Source: JALEFZ01 sp964564415 (lineage in GTDB: Bacteria > Bacteroidota > Bacteroidia > J057). From it: a stretch of DNA of 64,000 bases. Positions 55,170 to 63,794 of this stretch are shown piece by piece. The notes under the pieces are model-generated. The model searched no databases. It had not been told where the DNA came from and was given only the letters and a program-made list of their open reading frames with translations. Within the stretch, counting starts at the first letter, position 1. Every line of letters begins with the position of its first letter. The translations under genes were made by a program, and so were the position numbers. The DNA lies in NCBI GenBank assembly GCA_964564415.1, contig CAZMAV010000005.1:1-64000 (forward strand). Direction: 5' to 3'.

Positions 55170-56786
55170 CTATCGCTTGATTATCCTTTGAGTCTGGCTT
55201 CCTTTTGAGGTTTCCCATACCAATATATAGATTCCCTTGGGATAGGCTGCCCAATCCATCTCCTGTTTCCCAGGCCCCAGGATTTGACTTTCCACTAATT
55301 TACCCTGGGAGGAATATATCCTGAGTACCGAGCGGGGATTTGCTGCTGTTACCATTAGTTTAAGCCGATCAGAGACAGGATTGGGATATGCTTTGAGCAG
55401 GGGCTTATCCCTTGCCTCAGCTATGGTGCTCGTAGGGCTACTGCTGGCCTGATAGACCCTTATATAGTCGAGAATCATGGGACTTTGGGTGAAGGTAGGG
55501 TCAATGTTACCGACCATAGCCACATTGAGGAGGAGGTACATGTCGGCATCGAAAGGCCAAGTATCCAGGTCTTTTACTTCCGGATCATAGGTGTAATAGA
55601 GGGCGCCATCAAGGAAAAAATCTATCTTTTCCGGACTCCACTCCATGGCATAGGTATGAAAGGTGGAGGAAACATCGGTGGCCAACAGTCCCTGCTTGTT
55701 AACGGTGGCTCCGAAGGAGGAAGGGGTATGGAGGGCCGCTTGCACATAATTTTGATTGTATCCCCAGTGCTCCATGAGGTCAATTTCTCCACAAGCAGGC
55801 CAGGAGACGGTTCCAAATTCCTCCGTCCAGTAAGCTCCGGGTTCGATGATATTTTTTCCCAGCATCCAGATCGCCGGCCAGCTACCCTCGCCAAAGGGGA
55901 GTTTGGCCCGGGCTTCTACCCTCCCATAGGTGAAAGCAAATTTGGAATTGAGCCTGGCCGAAGTGTATTCTTTTGTAACTCCCTGATCGGTAAAGGTCTC
56001 TTTCTTGGCCATGATATGGAGATAACCCGAATCCAAAAAGGAGTTTTCCTCCCGATCCGTGTAGTGCTGTACTTCCCCATTGTACCAACTATTTCCCAGG
56101 GGAAGGAGGTTTTGCTGGAACCACTTGGAGGTATCGATCTGTCCTTCACCTTCAAACTCGTCGGCCCAGACCAGGCTATCGAAGGGAGAGCCTGGAAGGG
56201 GATCTCCCCTGCTGCTGTCAAAATATATGGAGTCTAGGTAGGCCACAACCCGATCTGAGTTGTTTTCACCATTGATTTGCAAGACTACCCGGTCAAAATC
56301 GGTTCGGGTACTGGGAGGGGGTGAGTTTCCGTTGAGGTTGATAAAAGCGTCTCTGGAAAAGTTGAAGCTTACCCGCTGCCATTGATCCAGCACCAAGGGC
56401 TTTATGATTTCACTTTGGGTAGACCAGGGCTCGGTAAGATCTCCATCTTGGAGCTTAAGTGAGATCTGCTCAGGTTGATTGCCACTAGTGCCTGAGGAGG
56501 GGATATAGATCAAAAGAGAGAAAGAAGCCTGTGTACTCAGATCGAAGTTATTGGTTATATCAAAACGCACATTGGCGAAGCTTCCTCCGCTATCCTCATA
56601 CTTCAATACGGTCTCGGATGCATTGATGCTTTCCCGGAAGGGATTGCTAAAGTCGGTGTCGATGCTGCAGTCATCGCCAAACCATGTACTGATGTTGCCG
56701 TTGCCTTCGAAATCATCGAATAGATACTGGGCTTGGGAAAAAGTCGTTAAGGAAAGCAATAAAATAAGCGCAGAAAGGTATTTCAT
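55170..56786 (-). CDS. GH16 glucanase with T9SS sorting domain
   Basis: A 538-residue secreted beta-glucanase. The signal peptide ends SQA before Gln. Residues about 20-195 are a beta-sandwich domain that looks like a carbohydrate-binding or discoidin-type module. From about 205, GH16: DSLVWADEFEGEGQID, RVEARAKLPFGEGSWPAIWM, the catalytic CGEIDLMEHWG (ExDxxE), TFHTYAMEWSPEKI and DYIRVYQAS. Residues about 455-538 form the T9SS type A domain (LLKAYPNPVSDRLKLMV). Members cut beta-1,3 or mixed-linkage glucans such as laminarin. It is a single gene with about 250 bp before cysS. Confidence 0.92.
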   Translation of the reverse strand: MKYLSALILLLSLTTFSQAQYLFDDFEGNGNISTWFGDDCSIDTDFSNPFRESINASETVLKYEDSGGSFANVRFDITNNFDLSTQASFSLLIYIPSSGTSGNQPEQISLKLQDGDLTEPWSTQSEIIKPLVLDQWQRVSFNFSRDAFINLNGNSPPPSTRTDFDRVVLQINGENNSDRVVAYLDSIYFDSSRGDPLPGSPFDSLVWADEFEGEGQIDTSKWFQQNLLPLGNSWYNGEVQHYTDREENSFLDSGYLHIMAKKETFTDQGVTKEYTSARLNSKFAFTYGRVEARAKLPFGEGSWPAIWMLGKNIIEPGAYWTEEFGTVSWPACGEIDLMEHWGYNQNYVQAALHTPSSFGATVNKQGLLATDVSSTFHTYAMEWSPEKIDFFLDGALYYTYDPEVKDLDTWPFDADMYLLLNVAMVGNIDPTFTQSPMILDYIRVYQASSSPTSTIAEARDKPLLKAYPNPVSDRLKLMVTAANPRSVLRIYSSQGKLVESQILGPGKQEMDWAAYPKGIYILVWETSKGSQTQRIIKR

Positions 56787-56863
56787 GTAAATCGGATGTG
56801 ATTATATAGGATTACCATAACATAATCAAAGAAGAAGGAGGAGCAAAGAATAGGATAGATTAA

Positions 56864-56888
56864 AGCACAAACTATCTGAATTTGTGCT
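56864..56888 (-). terminator. Possible terminator of cysS
   Basis: On the minus strand: AGCACAAA, 9-nt loop, TTTGTGCT, then TTAATC; an 8-bp perfect stem with a weak T-run. A wider, 11-bp inverted repeat (AAGGAGGAGCA / TGCTCCTCCTT) surrounds it. It lies 150 bp after the cysS stop and 78 bp before the GH16 start. Confidence 0.4.
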
Positions 56889-57040
56889 CCTCCTTATTAA
56901 ACACGAGGCCAGTATCCCCAGGAGGAATATTGGCCTTTTTGTAGGGATAATTAATGATGGAGATTCGGGACCTAACCCCCGTATTCGGTGCTTAGAAAAA
57001 ATAGCTTGGAGAACAGGCACAAAGCCAAGGCTCTTCCCTA

Positions 57041-58654
57041 TTATTTGTCCAGGTACCAGTCCGTGCCTTTTGGGCCATCTTCCAGCTTGACATTCATACT
57101 GGCCAGTTCATCCCGAATCTTATCCGAGAGTCCCCAGTTTTTATCCTTTCGGGCTTCGGTGCGAAGTTCTACCAGCAGCTGAAGCACCCCATTGATTAGG
57201 CCATTGGTGGAATCTCCTTCTTCCTCCTCGGATTTCATGCCCAAAATATGGTGGTATACCTCTAGGAAATCCTTTCTGAAGGCTTCGAAAGTTTCTGGCG
57301 AAATAGCAAATATATTCTGGCTGTCTTTGTGAAGCTGGTTGATCACGGTCAGGGTATCAAACATTCGGGCGATCACCTTGGCGGTGTTGAAGTCATCATT
57401 GAGTTCTTCTTTCACATCCTCCAGAAAGGTGGACAAATTTTGCTCGAATTCTTCATCAACCGCAACCCGCTTGCCTTCATGGCTAATGGATTGAAGTCGT
57501 TTGATGGCTTCGTTCATCCGCTTGAGGGCTCTTTCTGTAGCCTGAAGGGCCTCATTAGAGAAATCCAGGGTAGATCGATAATGGGCCTGTAGGATAAAGA
57601 ATCGAATGGTCATGGGAGAATAAGCCTGAGTGAGAAGGTTGACCTCCTTGTAGGCATTCCCCTTCTCGTCCTGAGCTTCGCGTATGTCCATGTCATCCTT
57701 GATATTCAAGTGCTCCTGCATACGGGTCCAATGCACCCCTGTGAAAAAGCCTTCGAGGTTGATGGCATTGCCCAGGGATTTCCCCATCTTCTTCCCTTCA
57801 TAGGTAATCATGTTGTTGTGCATCCAATAGTGGGCTTCATCGTGCTCTTCCTCAGGAAGGTGATGGTTGCAGGCGTTGGACTGAGCGATTTCTGCCTCGT
57901 GATGGGGAAAAAGCAGGTCCATACCCCCCCCATGAATGTCGTACTTGCTTCCCAGATACTTGGTAGACATGACGGTACACTCAATATGCCAGCCGGGAAA
58001 TCCCAGGCCCCAGGGAGAATTCCACCGCATGATGTGATTGGGTTCTGCCTTTTTCCAAATAGCAAAGTCCGCAGGGTTGCGCTTGCCTTCCTGCCCCTTC
58101 AGGTCGTCCCTCGAGGAATTCATAAGGTTTTCCAAGTCCCTGCCAGAAAGTTTGCCATAGGCAAAATCTTTGTCGTAGGCTTCTACATCAAAGTAAACAG
58201 AACCATTGGATTCGTAGGCATAGCCGTTTTTGAGGATTTTTTCCACAGCCTCGATCTGCTCGGGAATGTGTCCCGTGGCTCGGGGTTCGATGCTGGGCCT
58301 CTTTAGGTTGAGGGCATTCATGTCCTCAATGTATCGATTGTAGTAGCGTTGGGCTACTTCCATGGGTTCGAGTTGCTCCAGACGGGCCTGCCGCTCTATC
58401 TTGCTCTCTCCGGCATCGGCGTCATTGACCAAATGCCCTACATCAGTGATATTTCTGACATAGCGAACCTTGTATCCCAGAAAGCTCAGGTAGCGATATA
58501 CGATGTCGAAGGTGATCGCCGAGCGGGCATGGCCCAAATGAGGAGGACCGTAAACCGTAGGTCCACAAACATACATTCCCACAAATGGTGGGCGCATGGC
58601 TTCGAATTTTTCTTTCTGTCTGCTGAGCGAATTGAAAATATGTAATTCTTTCAT
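57041..58654 (-). CDS. cysS: Cysteinyl-tRNA synthetase
   Basis: A 537-residue class I aminoacyl-tRNA synthetase that charges tRNA-Cys. I chose ATG 58654 (MKELHIFNSLSRQKEKF), seven codons inside a longer frame, because it is the family's usual start. Zinc ligand and active-site signatures: MYVCGPTVYGPPHLGHARS (HIGH-type), GFPGWHIECTVMS, GGGMDLLFPHHEAEIAQS, and KKMGKSLGNAINL (KMSKS). The C-terminal tRNA-binding region (WGLSDKIRDELASM, VKLEDGPKGTDW) is complete. Normal length; single copy in the window and on its own. Confidence 0.97.
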   Translation of the reverse strand: MKELHIFNSLSRQKEKFEAMRPPFVGMYVCGPTVYGPPHLGHARSAITFDIVYRYLSFLGYKVRYVRNITDVGHLVNDADAGESKIERQARLEQLEPMEVAQRYYNRYIEDMNALNLKRPSIEPRATGHIPEQIEAVEKILKNGYAYESNGSVYFDVEAYDKDFAYGKLSGRDLENLMNSSRDDLKGQEGKRNPADFAIWKKAEPNHIMRWNSPWGLGFPGWHIECTVMSTKYLGSKYDIHGGGMDLLFPHHEAEIAQSNACNHHLPEEEHDEAHYWMHNNMITYEGKKMGKSLGNAINLEGFFTGVHWTRMQEHLNIKDDMDIREAQDEKGNAYKEVNLLTQAYSPMTIRFFILQAHYRSTLDFSNEALQATERALKRMNEAIKRLQSISHEGKRVAVDEEFEQNLSTFLEDVKEELNDDFNTAKVIARMFDTLTVINQLHKDSQNIFAISPETFEAFRKDFLEVYHHILGMKSEEEEGDSTNGLINGVLQLLVELRTEARKDKNWGLSDKIRDELASMNVKLEDGPKGTDWYLDK

Positions 58655-58760
58655 GGGAAAAATATGTTGGAACAAAGATAAACAGGTGAAATGGGAAAAA
58701 TAAGGATATGCCCTCCGAAAGGAAGATTTTTAGGTGGAACCAAGATGTGGAGGAAGGCCC

Positions 58761-59819
58761 CTAGGGAGTGAGGCTGTAACAGACGACCACGGGATAGTGA
58801 TCGGAGACTTCTCTTCGAACTACCTCATGGCTGAGGATGTCGAGTTCCGGGCCGGCAAACTGATAGTCGATACGGATTCCATAAGGACTCATTACGGGAT
58901 AAGTGAAGCCACTGCCAGCTCCTTTCTCGATAAAGCTGTCCTGAAAACGACTGCGAAAATTTTGAACGATGCGGGAATGAGGAGCAGCATTGAGATCTCC
59001 CGCGAGTATCAGCGGGTAGGGATAGGAGCGAGTCTTAGCCAATACCTGATCTACCTTTTCCTGCTGGTCTTTGACTACCCTGATTCCGTGGCGGTACAAC
59101 TCCTTGATTTTTTCGAAGTAAGAACGGTCTTTTCTGAGCTTGGGCTTTAGTCCGTAGGAGGTAAGGTGAATATTGGCGATGCCGACCCTTCCTATGGGAG
59201 ATTCAACCGTGGAGATGATGCCTGTGTTGATTTCTCCACTTTTCATGAAGAGGGTATCTACCCGTACAATGGGAAAACGAGAAAAGGTTGCTGCGCCGTG
59301 AAGGTTTTCCGGCCTGTGATCAAAGCGATAATGCTTAATATCCAGGGCTTTGGCAATATGACCCAGGGCAAAGTGAGCATGGGACAATTTGTGATAGCGA
59401 AACTCCTGCAGGGTGATGACATCTGCATCGATTTCTTTAAGAAGATTAGCTACCCGATCTACATTGTCGGCTTCAAAGGCAAATCCGGCTACATTAAGAG
59501 ATACTGCCTTGATGTGTGCCTGATCAGGAGGAGAGGCCGGGGAGGTGAAGGGCTTTATTTCTAAGCCTGCGGTCCATATGGTAATCCCCAGGGCCAGCCC
59601 CGAGATGATGGCCCAGCGCAGGGAACGGGTGATGAAAAAGAAAAAGAATAGCAGGTTAATGACAGAAAGCAGGGTCAGGACGGGGGGGATCATCTGAGCA
59701 AAAGTCATCATTCCTACAGGAATATAAGGTGCGATTCCTCCCAGTATGCTGAGTATCAAGGGAATAAGGTAGAGTATCACCACAAGTGCAAGGCTAGCTT
59801 TCTTTATCGCGTTTTTCAT
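58761..59819 (-). CDS. Endonuclease/exonuclease/phosphatase-family protein with membrane N-terminus
   Basis: A 352-residue EEP-family hydrolase. Three hydrophobic segments at the start (residues about 5-90) anchor it. The catalytic domain follows from about 105: VSLNVAGF (Asn), DVITLQEFRYHKL (metal-binding Glu), LILAGDLNAAPHSRIVQNF (Asp, Asn) and SDHYPVVV at the end (Asp, His). Relatives cleave phosphodiester bonds or phosphates of nucleic acids or lipids. It overlaps the stop of the preceding pseudo-rhomboid gene by 26 bp. Gene order mutL - rhomboid - rhomboid-like - EEP is typical of this phylum. Confidence 0.85.
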   Translation of the reverse strand: MKNAIKKASLALVVILYLIPLILSILGGIAPYIPVGMMTFAQMIPPVLTLLSVINLLFFFFFITRSLRWAIISGLALGITIWTAGLEIKPFTSPASPPDQAHIKAVSLNVAGFAFEADNVDRVANLLKEIDADVITLQEFRYHKLSHAHFALGHIAKALDIKHYRFDHRPENLHGAATFSRFPIVRVDTLFMKSGEINTGIISTVESPIGRVGIANIHLTSYGLKPKLRKDRSYFEKIKELYRHGIRVVKDQQEKVDQVLAKTRSYPYPLILAGDLNAAPHSRIVQNFRSRFQDSFIEKGAGSGFTYPVMSPYGIRIDYQFAGPELDILSHEVVRREVSDHYPVVVCYSLTP

Positions 59820-60885
59820 CCTCCTTTTGGGTAGAAGCTTTATACAGCATTTCTTTTTCCTCCCGACTTAGGCTTTCATAGCCCGAGGCAGAGATTTTAT
59901 CGAGAATATTGTCTATGAGTTCCTCTGGAATCGAGTTTTTCTTATCTCCGGAAGGTCTTCTACTCCTTGATCCCTGGCCGGATGGCGGCTTGCTGCTGTT
60001 TTTCTTGACCTCCATCTTTCGCTGGCCCCTGTTTTCCGAAGAACCTGTATAGTAGTTCCAGACCTTTTCGGTAATATCTGTTCCCCTGCGAAGGGAAAAG
60101 ACAAAGCCAAAACCCAAAAGTCCTCCAAAAAGATAGGAAATGGCCAGCGGAGTCGTAAAAAACGCCAGGGCCCACTCCAAAATGAAGAGGATGATACCGA
60201 TGTAGACGATTTTTACATTGCCAAAGAGAAAGAGCTGAATGGGATACTCAGGAACGAGGGTAATACAAGAAATGACCAGCAGGAGCACGATGGGCATCAT
60301 ACCAGATACATAGGCCAAAAACTTCAACCCCACACGCTGGCCTGGAACTTCACTTGTGTCCTCAGCTTCTACCTGACTGGTTCCACTTTCTTCTGTAAGG
60401 GTACTGTCCTGTGAACCAGTTGAGCCGGAAGCATTGTTGTTAATGGTCGTATTGGTAAGGGCTCTCTCTTCTCCATTGTAATAATATCCCACTGTACTTG
60501 TGACGGAAAGGGTAAGAAGACCGATAAGGGGAACAGCAAGGATGATCATGCGCCGGGTCCTTTCATCACCGAGCAATTGCTGATGTATGCGACCAAAGGC
60601 CCAAAGAATCAGGCCCGTAATCAGTAGGTTAAAGAAGCGAAAGCCTTCCAGGACGGGAAAGAAAGGATAAGTAAAGAGGCTCCAGGGTTGATAGATCAGG
60701 TCCATGAAATTCGTTGGGAGGGCAAAGGTATCTACCACACGAAAGGCTGTTTCTCTCCCGCTAATGCCTCCTACGATGAGGATAATCAGAATTTCCACGA
60801 TAAAGCCTATGCCCATGAACATAAGCAGCCAACCGGTCGTCTGATACCTTTGTAAGAAATTTTGAATTTGTGTCCTTAAATCCAT
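59794..60885 (-). CDS. Rhomboid-family pseudoprotease
   Basis: A 363-residue protein with about six membrane segments of the rhomboid plan and a C-terminal soluble tail (about 285-363). The tail ends EELIDNILDKISASGYESLS and REEKEMLYKAS, the short domain (DUF6576-type) that closes Bacteroidota rhomboids of this gene pair. Where active rhomboids have a GxSG serine motif this protein reads YVSGMMPIVLL, and the helix that should hold the catalytic His reads PLAISYLFGGLLGF. Both catalytic residues therefore appear to be lost. A 40-residue Ser/Thr/Glu/Asn-rich loop (TNTTINNNASGSTG, then QDSTLTEESGTSQVEAEDTS) is inserted. It is probably a non-catalytic partner that holds or presents substrate. Confidence 0.72.
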   Translation of the reverse strand: MDLRTQIQNFLQRYQTTGWLLMFMGIGFIVEILIILIVGGISGRETAFRVVDTFALPTNFMDLIYQPWSLFTYPFFPVLEGFRFFNLLITGLILWAFGRIHQQLLGDERTRRMIILAVPLIGLLTLSVTSTVGYYYNGEERALTNTTINNNASGSTGSQDSTLTEESGTSQVEAEDTSEVPGQRVGLKFLAYVSGMMPIVLLLVISCITLVPEYPIQLFLFGNVKIVYIGIILFILEWALAFFTTPLAISYLFGGLLGFGFVFSLRRGTDITEKVWNYYTGSSENRGQRKMEVKKNSSKPPSGQGSRSRRPSGDKKNSIPEELIDNILDKISASGYESLSREEKEMLYKASTQKEDEKRDKES

Positions 60886-61087
60886 GTCTTTTCTGAAATC
60901 CTGATCCTGGGTGCTTGGGAGGTAAGGCAGTGTATGGCAAAAGTTTCAGGCAGGTCAAACGTGAAGGCCCTCCAATGCTTTACCTATCTCGACCCTCCTC
61001 AAATGTGGCTCAGTGGAACCTTTGTTACTGAAAATAATAAATTTAACCTGCAAGAATCAAATAAGTTTCGTCAGTCCAAGTGTTGAA

Positions 61088-61747
61088 TTAGTCCTTAAAC
61101 GGAAGATAACGCTCTATCTGGAAATAGAGGGCCGCAGCCGCTACTCCTGACAAGTGTCCAAAATGAGATATATTTCCCCCACCAGCGTCTATGTTCAATA
61201 CATCCAGTACAACGAATATACCCGAAATGACCGTCAGCCCAATGACCATCTGCTTTGCTGTAAAGCTTATGGGAATGAAAAGAAAACTGACCTTCTGATT
61301 GGGATAGTAAAAGGCGAAGGCAGTCAATACCCCAAATAGGGCACCTGAAGCTCCCACAACGGGATTAAAACTCGGATCGAAGAGGGTTACGATGATACCT
61401 CCCACCAGTCCGCAAAAGAGGTAAAATCTCAAAAATCTCTTGCCTCCCACGGTATCTTCCAGCATAGGCCCGAAAAAGATGAGGGCCAGAGAATTGAACA
61501 GAATATGGGTGATTCCACTAAGACTATGACTAAAAAAGTGAGTCAGCAACTGAATGGGATGAAACAGTTCTCTGCTGGCATCTCTGATCCGGTCAGGGGC
61601 GTAGTGCAGCAGGTCCCATTTATACAAAGTAAAGTATTGATCATAGATCCAACCGGGTACCAGCCCGATGGCAAATATCAAGAAGACCGCGGCATTGATG
61701 ATCAATAACCGCAGCACAATGGGTGTAAGTCTTAATTGGTTCATCAT
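61088..61747 (-). CDS. Rhomboid-family intramembrane serine protease
   Basis: A 219-residue, six-helix rhomboid. Catalytic serine in VGASGALFG (Ser at about 134); the helix-2 stabilising motif is THILFNSLAL (His 81, Asn 85); catalytic His in NISHFGHLSG (about 195). The L1 loop and the WxR-like region near residue 45-65 (KWDLLHYAPDRI) are present. It cuts transmembrane substrates within the membrane. It starts 4 bp before the stop of mutL, so the two are coupled, and is followed by the pseudo-rhomboid gene after about 200 bp. Its substrate is unknown. Confidence 0.92.
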   Translation of the reverse strand: MMNQLRLTPIVLRLLIINAAVFLIFAIGLVPGWIYDQYFTLYKWDLLHYAPDRIRDASRELFHPIQLLTHFFSHSLSGITHILFNSLALIFFGPMLEDTVGGKRFLRFYLFCGLVGGIIVTLFDPSFNPVVGASGALFGVLTAFAFYYPNQKVSFLFIPISFTAKQMVIGLTVISGIFVVLDVLNIDAGGGNISHFGHLSGVAAAALYFQIERYLPFKD

Positions 61748-63561
61748 TTATTAATACTAAAAAATTCCTCCAACTCATTCGGACGGATTTTCTTGAATAC
61801 AGGCCTTCCTGAAGGTGAAAAGCCCGGTACCTCACAGCGAAAAAGGTCCGAAACCATGTTTTTCATTTCTAAGATACTCAATTTTTGGCGGGATGTTACA
61901 GCGCAGCGGTAGGCTACCGTTTTTGCTACCTCCGAAAATATCTTTTCCTCGATCTGGGTATGATCCGTCTCTTTGATGTCTTCCAGAATCTGATCAAAAA
62001 TCTCTCTGATCCCCGTATTCATGACTCCGCTGGGACTTCCGTAGACGATGAGGGTGTTTTTGCCAAATTCCTGAATGTCGAATCCCAACCGACTCAACAC
62101 AGTTTCAACCATTTTGATCGCCTCAAAGTTTGGCGCAGAAAATTCGACCGTCTGAGGGAATAGCAGTTGCTGGGAGGGAAGTTGCTGGCCTTCCTTGGCT
62201 TTGAGAAATTTCTCGAAGAGAATCCGCTGATGGGCCAGGGCTTTTTCTATGATCAGCAGATTTCCACCCCAGTTGGTCAGGATGTAGCGCTGCTGAAAAG
62301 GCTGGAAGAATACCTGCTCCTCTGTTTCTTCAGGTAGGAGGCGCTCTTTTTTGGGACTTTCCTCGGGTCTTTCAGGAGGCTGAGGGGGGGCGTAGAGGGC
62401 CTTCCAGTCCTCCATGCTCGGTCTCCTCTTGGTTTGGGCTGGTGGTTGAGGGCTTGAATCCAGGTTTTCTTCTTGCGGAGGCCGTGTATCTGTGAAGTGA
62501 TAATTTTCATTATATAGGGGACTGGCTTCTGCCTTGGAGGGGGTGGGCAGGGAAAAATCAGGGGGAAGCTGATGGGTTTCTGCCAGGCCCCGCTTGATCA
62601 TGCCTTGGAGCAGTACGTAGAGGGTGCGCTCATCATCAAACTTGACCTCAGTCTTGGTCGGGTGAATGTTGATATCTACATGTACCGGATCAATGTCTAT
62701 GAAAATCACATAAAATGGATGGGTGTCCTTGGGGATGAAGTTTTCATAGGCCATCATAATGGCGTGGTTCAGGTAATTGCTTTTGATGAAGCGATGATTG
62801 ACGAAGAAAAACTGTTCTCCCCTGTTTTTCCTGTAAATATTGGGCTTTCCAATAAAGCCGGAAAAACGGGCATAACCTGTTGATTCTTCCACTTCGATGA
62901 GGTTGCCTCTCAGCTCTGCGTTGTGAAGGGAGATGATCCGCTCCTTCAGGCTTTGGGGGGGAAGGTGGAAGACCTCGGTATCATTGTGGATGAAGGTCAT
63001 GTGAATCTCAGGGTGGGGTATGGCCACCCGAAGGAATTCATTGAGGATATGACGGGTTTCAACGGGATTGGACTTGAGGAAGTTTCTTCGTGCCGGCACG
63101 TTAAAAAACAGATTTTTAACCTGAAAAGTAGAGCCTGGGGGGGCAGCACATGGCTGTTGCTTTTTTACCTCGCTGGCTTCAATGTCAATTTCGGTACCCA
63201 GTTCTTCTCCCTGAAGTCGGGTCCTTAACTTGACCTGAGCCACTGCGGCAATGGAGGCCAGGGCTTCTCCTCTGAATCCGAGGGTACGTATGTGGGAGAG
63301 GTCCTGCTGAAGCCGAATTTTGGAGGTGGCATGCCTTTCAAAGGCCATTCGGGCATCCGCTACCGACATTCCCGAACCATTGTCGGTCACCTGGATGAGG
63401 GCCTTACCGGCATCTTTGATCAGGACATCAATCCGCGTAGCCTGGGCATCAATGGCATTTTCAAGCAGTTCTTTGATGACCGATGCAGGTCGCTGAACCA
63501 CCTCACCAGCGGCGATTTGATTGGCAATGGCATCGGGAAGTAATTGAATGATATGCTGCAT
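61744..63561 (-). CDS. mutL: DNA mismatch repair protein MutL
   Basis: A 605-residue MutL counted from MQHIIQLLPDAIANQIAAGE (63561), five codons inside a longer frame. The N-terminal GHKL ATPase is complete: KELLENAIDA (Glu), VTDNGSGMS, ATSKI and LGFRGEALASIA. The C-terminal dimerisation domain lies from about residue 430, after a Pro-rich linker. The nuclease motif DQHA(X)2E(X)4E of many MutL proteins is here EKALAHQRILFE, and the usual CPHGRP reads FSPSGRP. The endonuclease activity is therefore probably absent or altered. MutS is not in the window. It is first in an operon with the two rhomboid-type genes. Confidence 0.92.
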   Translation of the reverse strand: MQHIIQLLPDAIANQIAAGEVVQRPASVIKELLENAIDAQATRIDVLIKDAGKALIQVTDNGSGMSVADARMAFERHATSKIRLQQDLSHIRTLGFRGEALASIAAVAQVKLRTRLQGEELGTEIDIEASEVKKQQPCAAPPGSTFQVKNLFFNVPARRNFLKSNPVETRHILNEFLRVAIPHPEIHMTFIHNDTEVFHLPPQSLKERIISLHNAELRGNLIEVEESTGYARFSGFIGKPNIYRKNRGEQFFFVNHRFIKSNYLNHAIMMAYENFIPKDTHPFYVIFIDIDPVHVDINIHPTKTEVKFDDERTLYVLLQGMIKRGLAETHQLPPDFSLPTPSKAEASPLYNENYHFTDTRPPQEENLDSSPQPPAQTKRRPSMEDWKALYAPPQPPERPEESPKKERLLPEETEEQVFFQPFQQRYILTNWGGNLLIIEKALAHQRILFEKFLKAKEGQQLPSQQLLFPQTVEFSAPNFEAIKMVETVLSRLGFDIQEFGKNTLIVYGSPSGVMNTGIREIFDQILEDIKETDHTQIEEKIFSEVAKTVAYRCAVTSRQKLSILEMKNMVSDLFRCEVPGFSPSGRPVFKKIRPNELEEFFSINK

Positions 63562-63576
63562 GAAGCTAGGCCCCAA

Positions 63577-63794
63577 AGGCGGTTCTTTTTTCCTGAGAAG
63601 TGCTAAAGACCAAGTGCCAGATTTGCTTTAAGCCCCTTGGATGGGTAGGATTTATTTCGAGTAACAAACCCCTTGATTTTCTGGCCTGCCAGGATACTTT
63701 AGCATTCTAAATCCAACAAAAATAGCTGAATTATCCGGCTAAATCCAATTTTGTTGGCAAGGATTTTATATCTTACCCAATCTCACCTCACCTC
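63577..63794. other. Region before mutL with a 9-bp inverted repeat
   Basis: About 220 bp between the end of a truncated minus-strand gene and mutL. It contains a hairpin CCAACAAAA (63713-63721) / TTTTGTTGG (63749-63757) with the direct repeat CTAAATCCAA inside and at its left edge. It lacks a clear T-run, so it is either a weak terminator of the upstream gene or a stem in the mutL leader. Confidence 0.4.
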
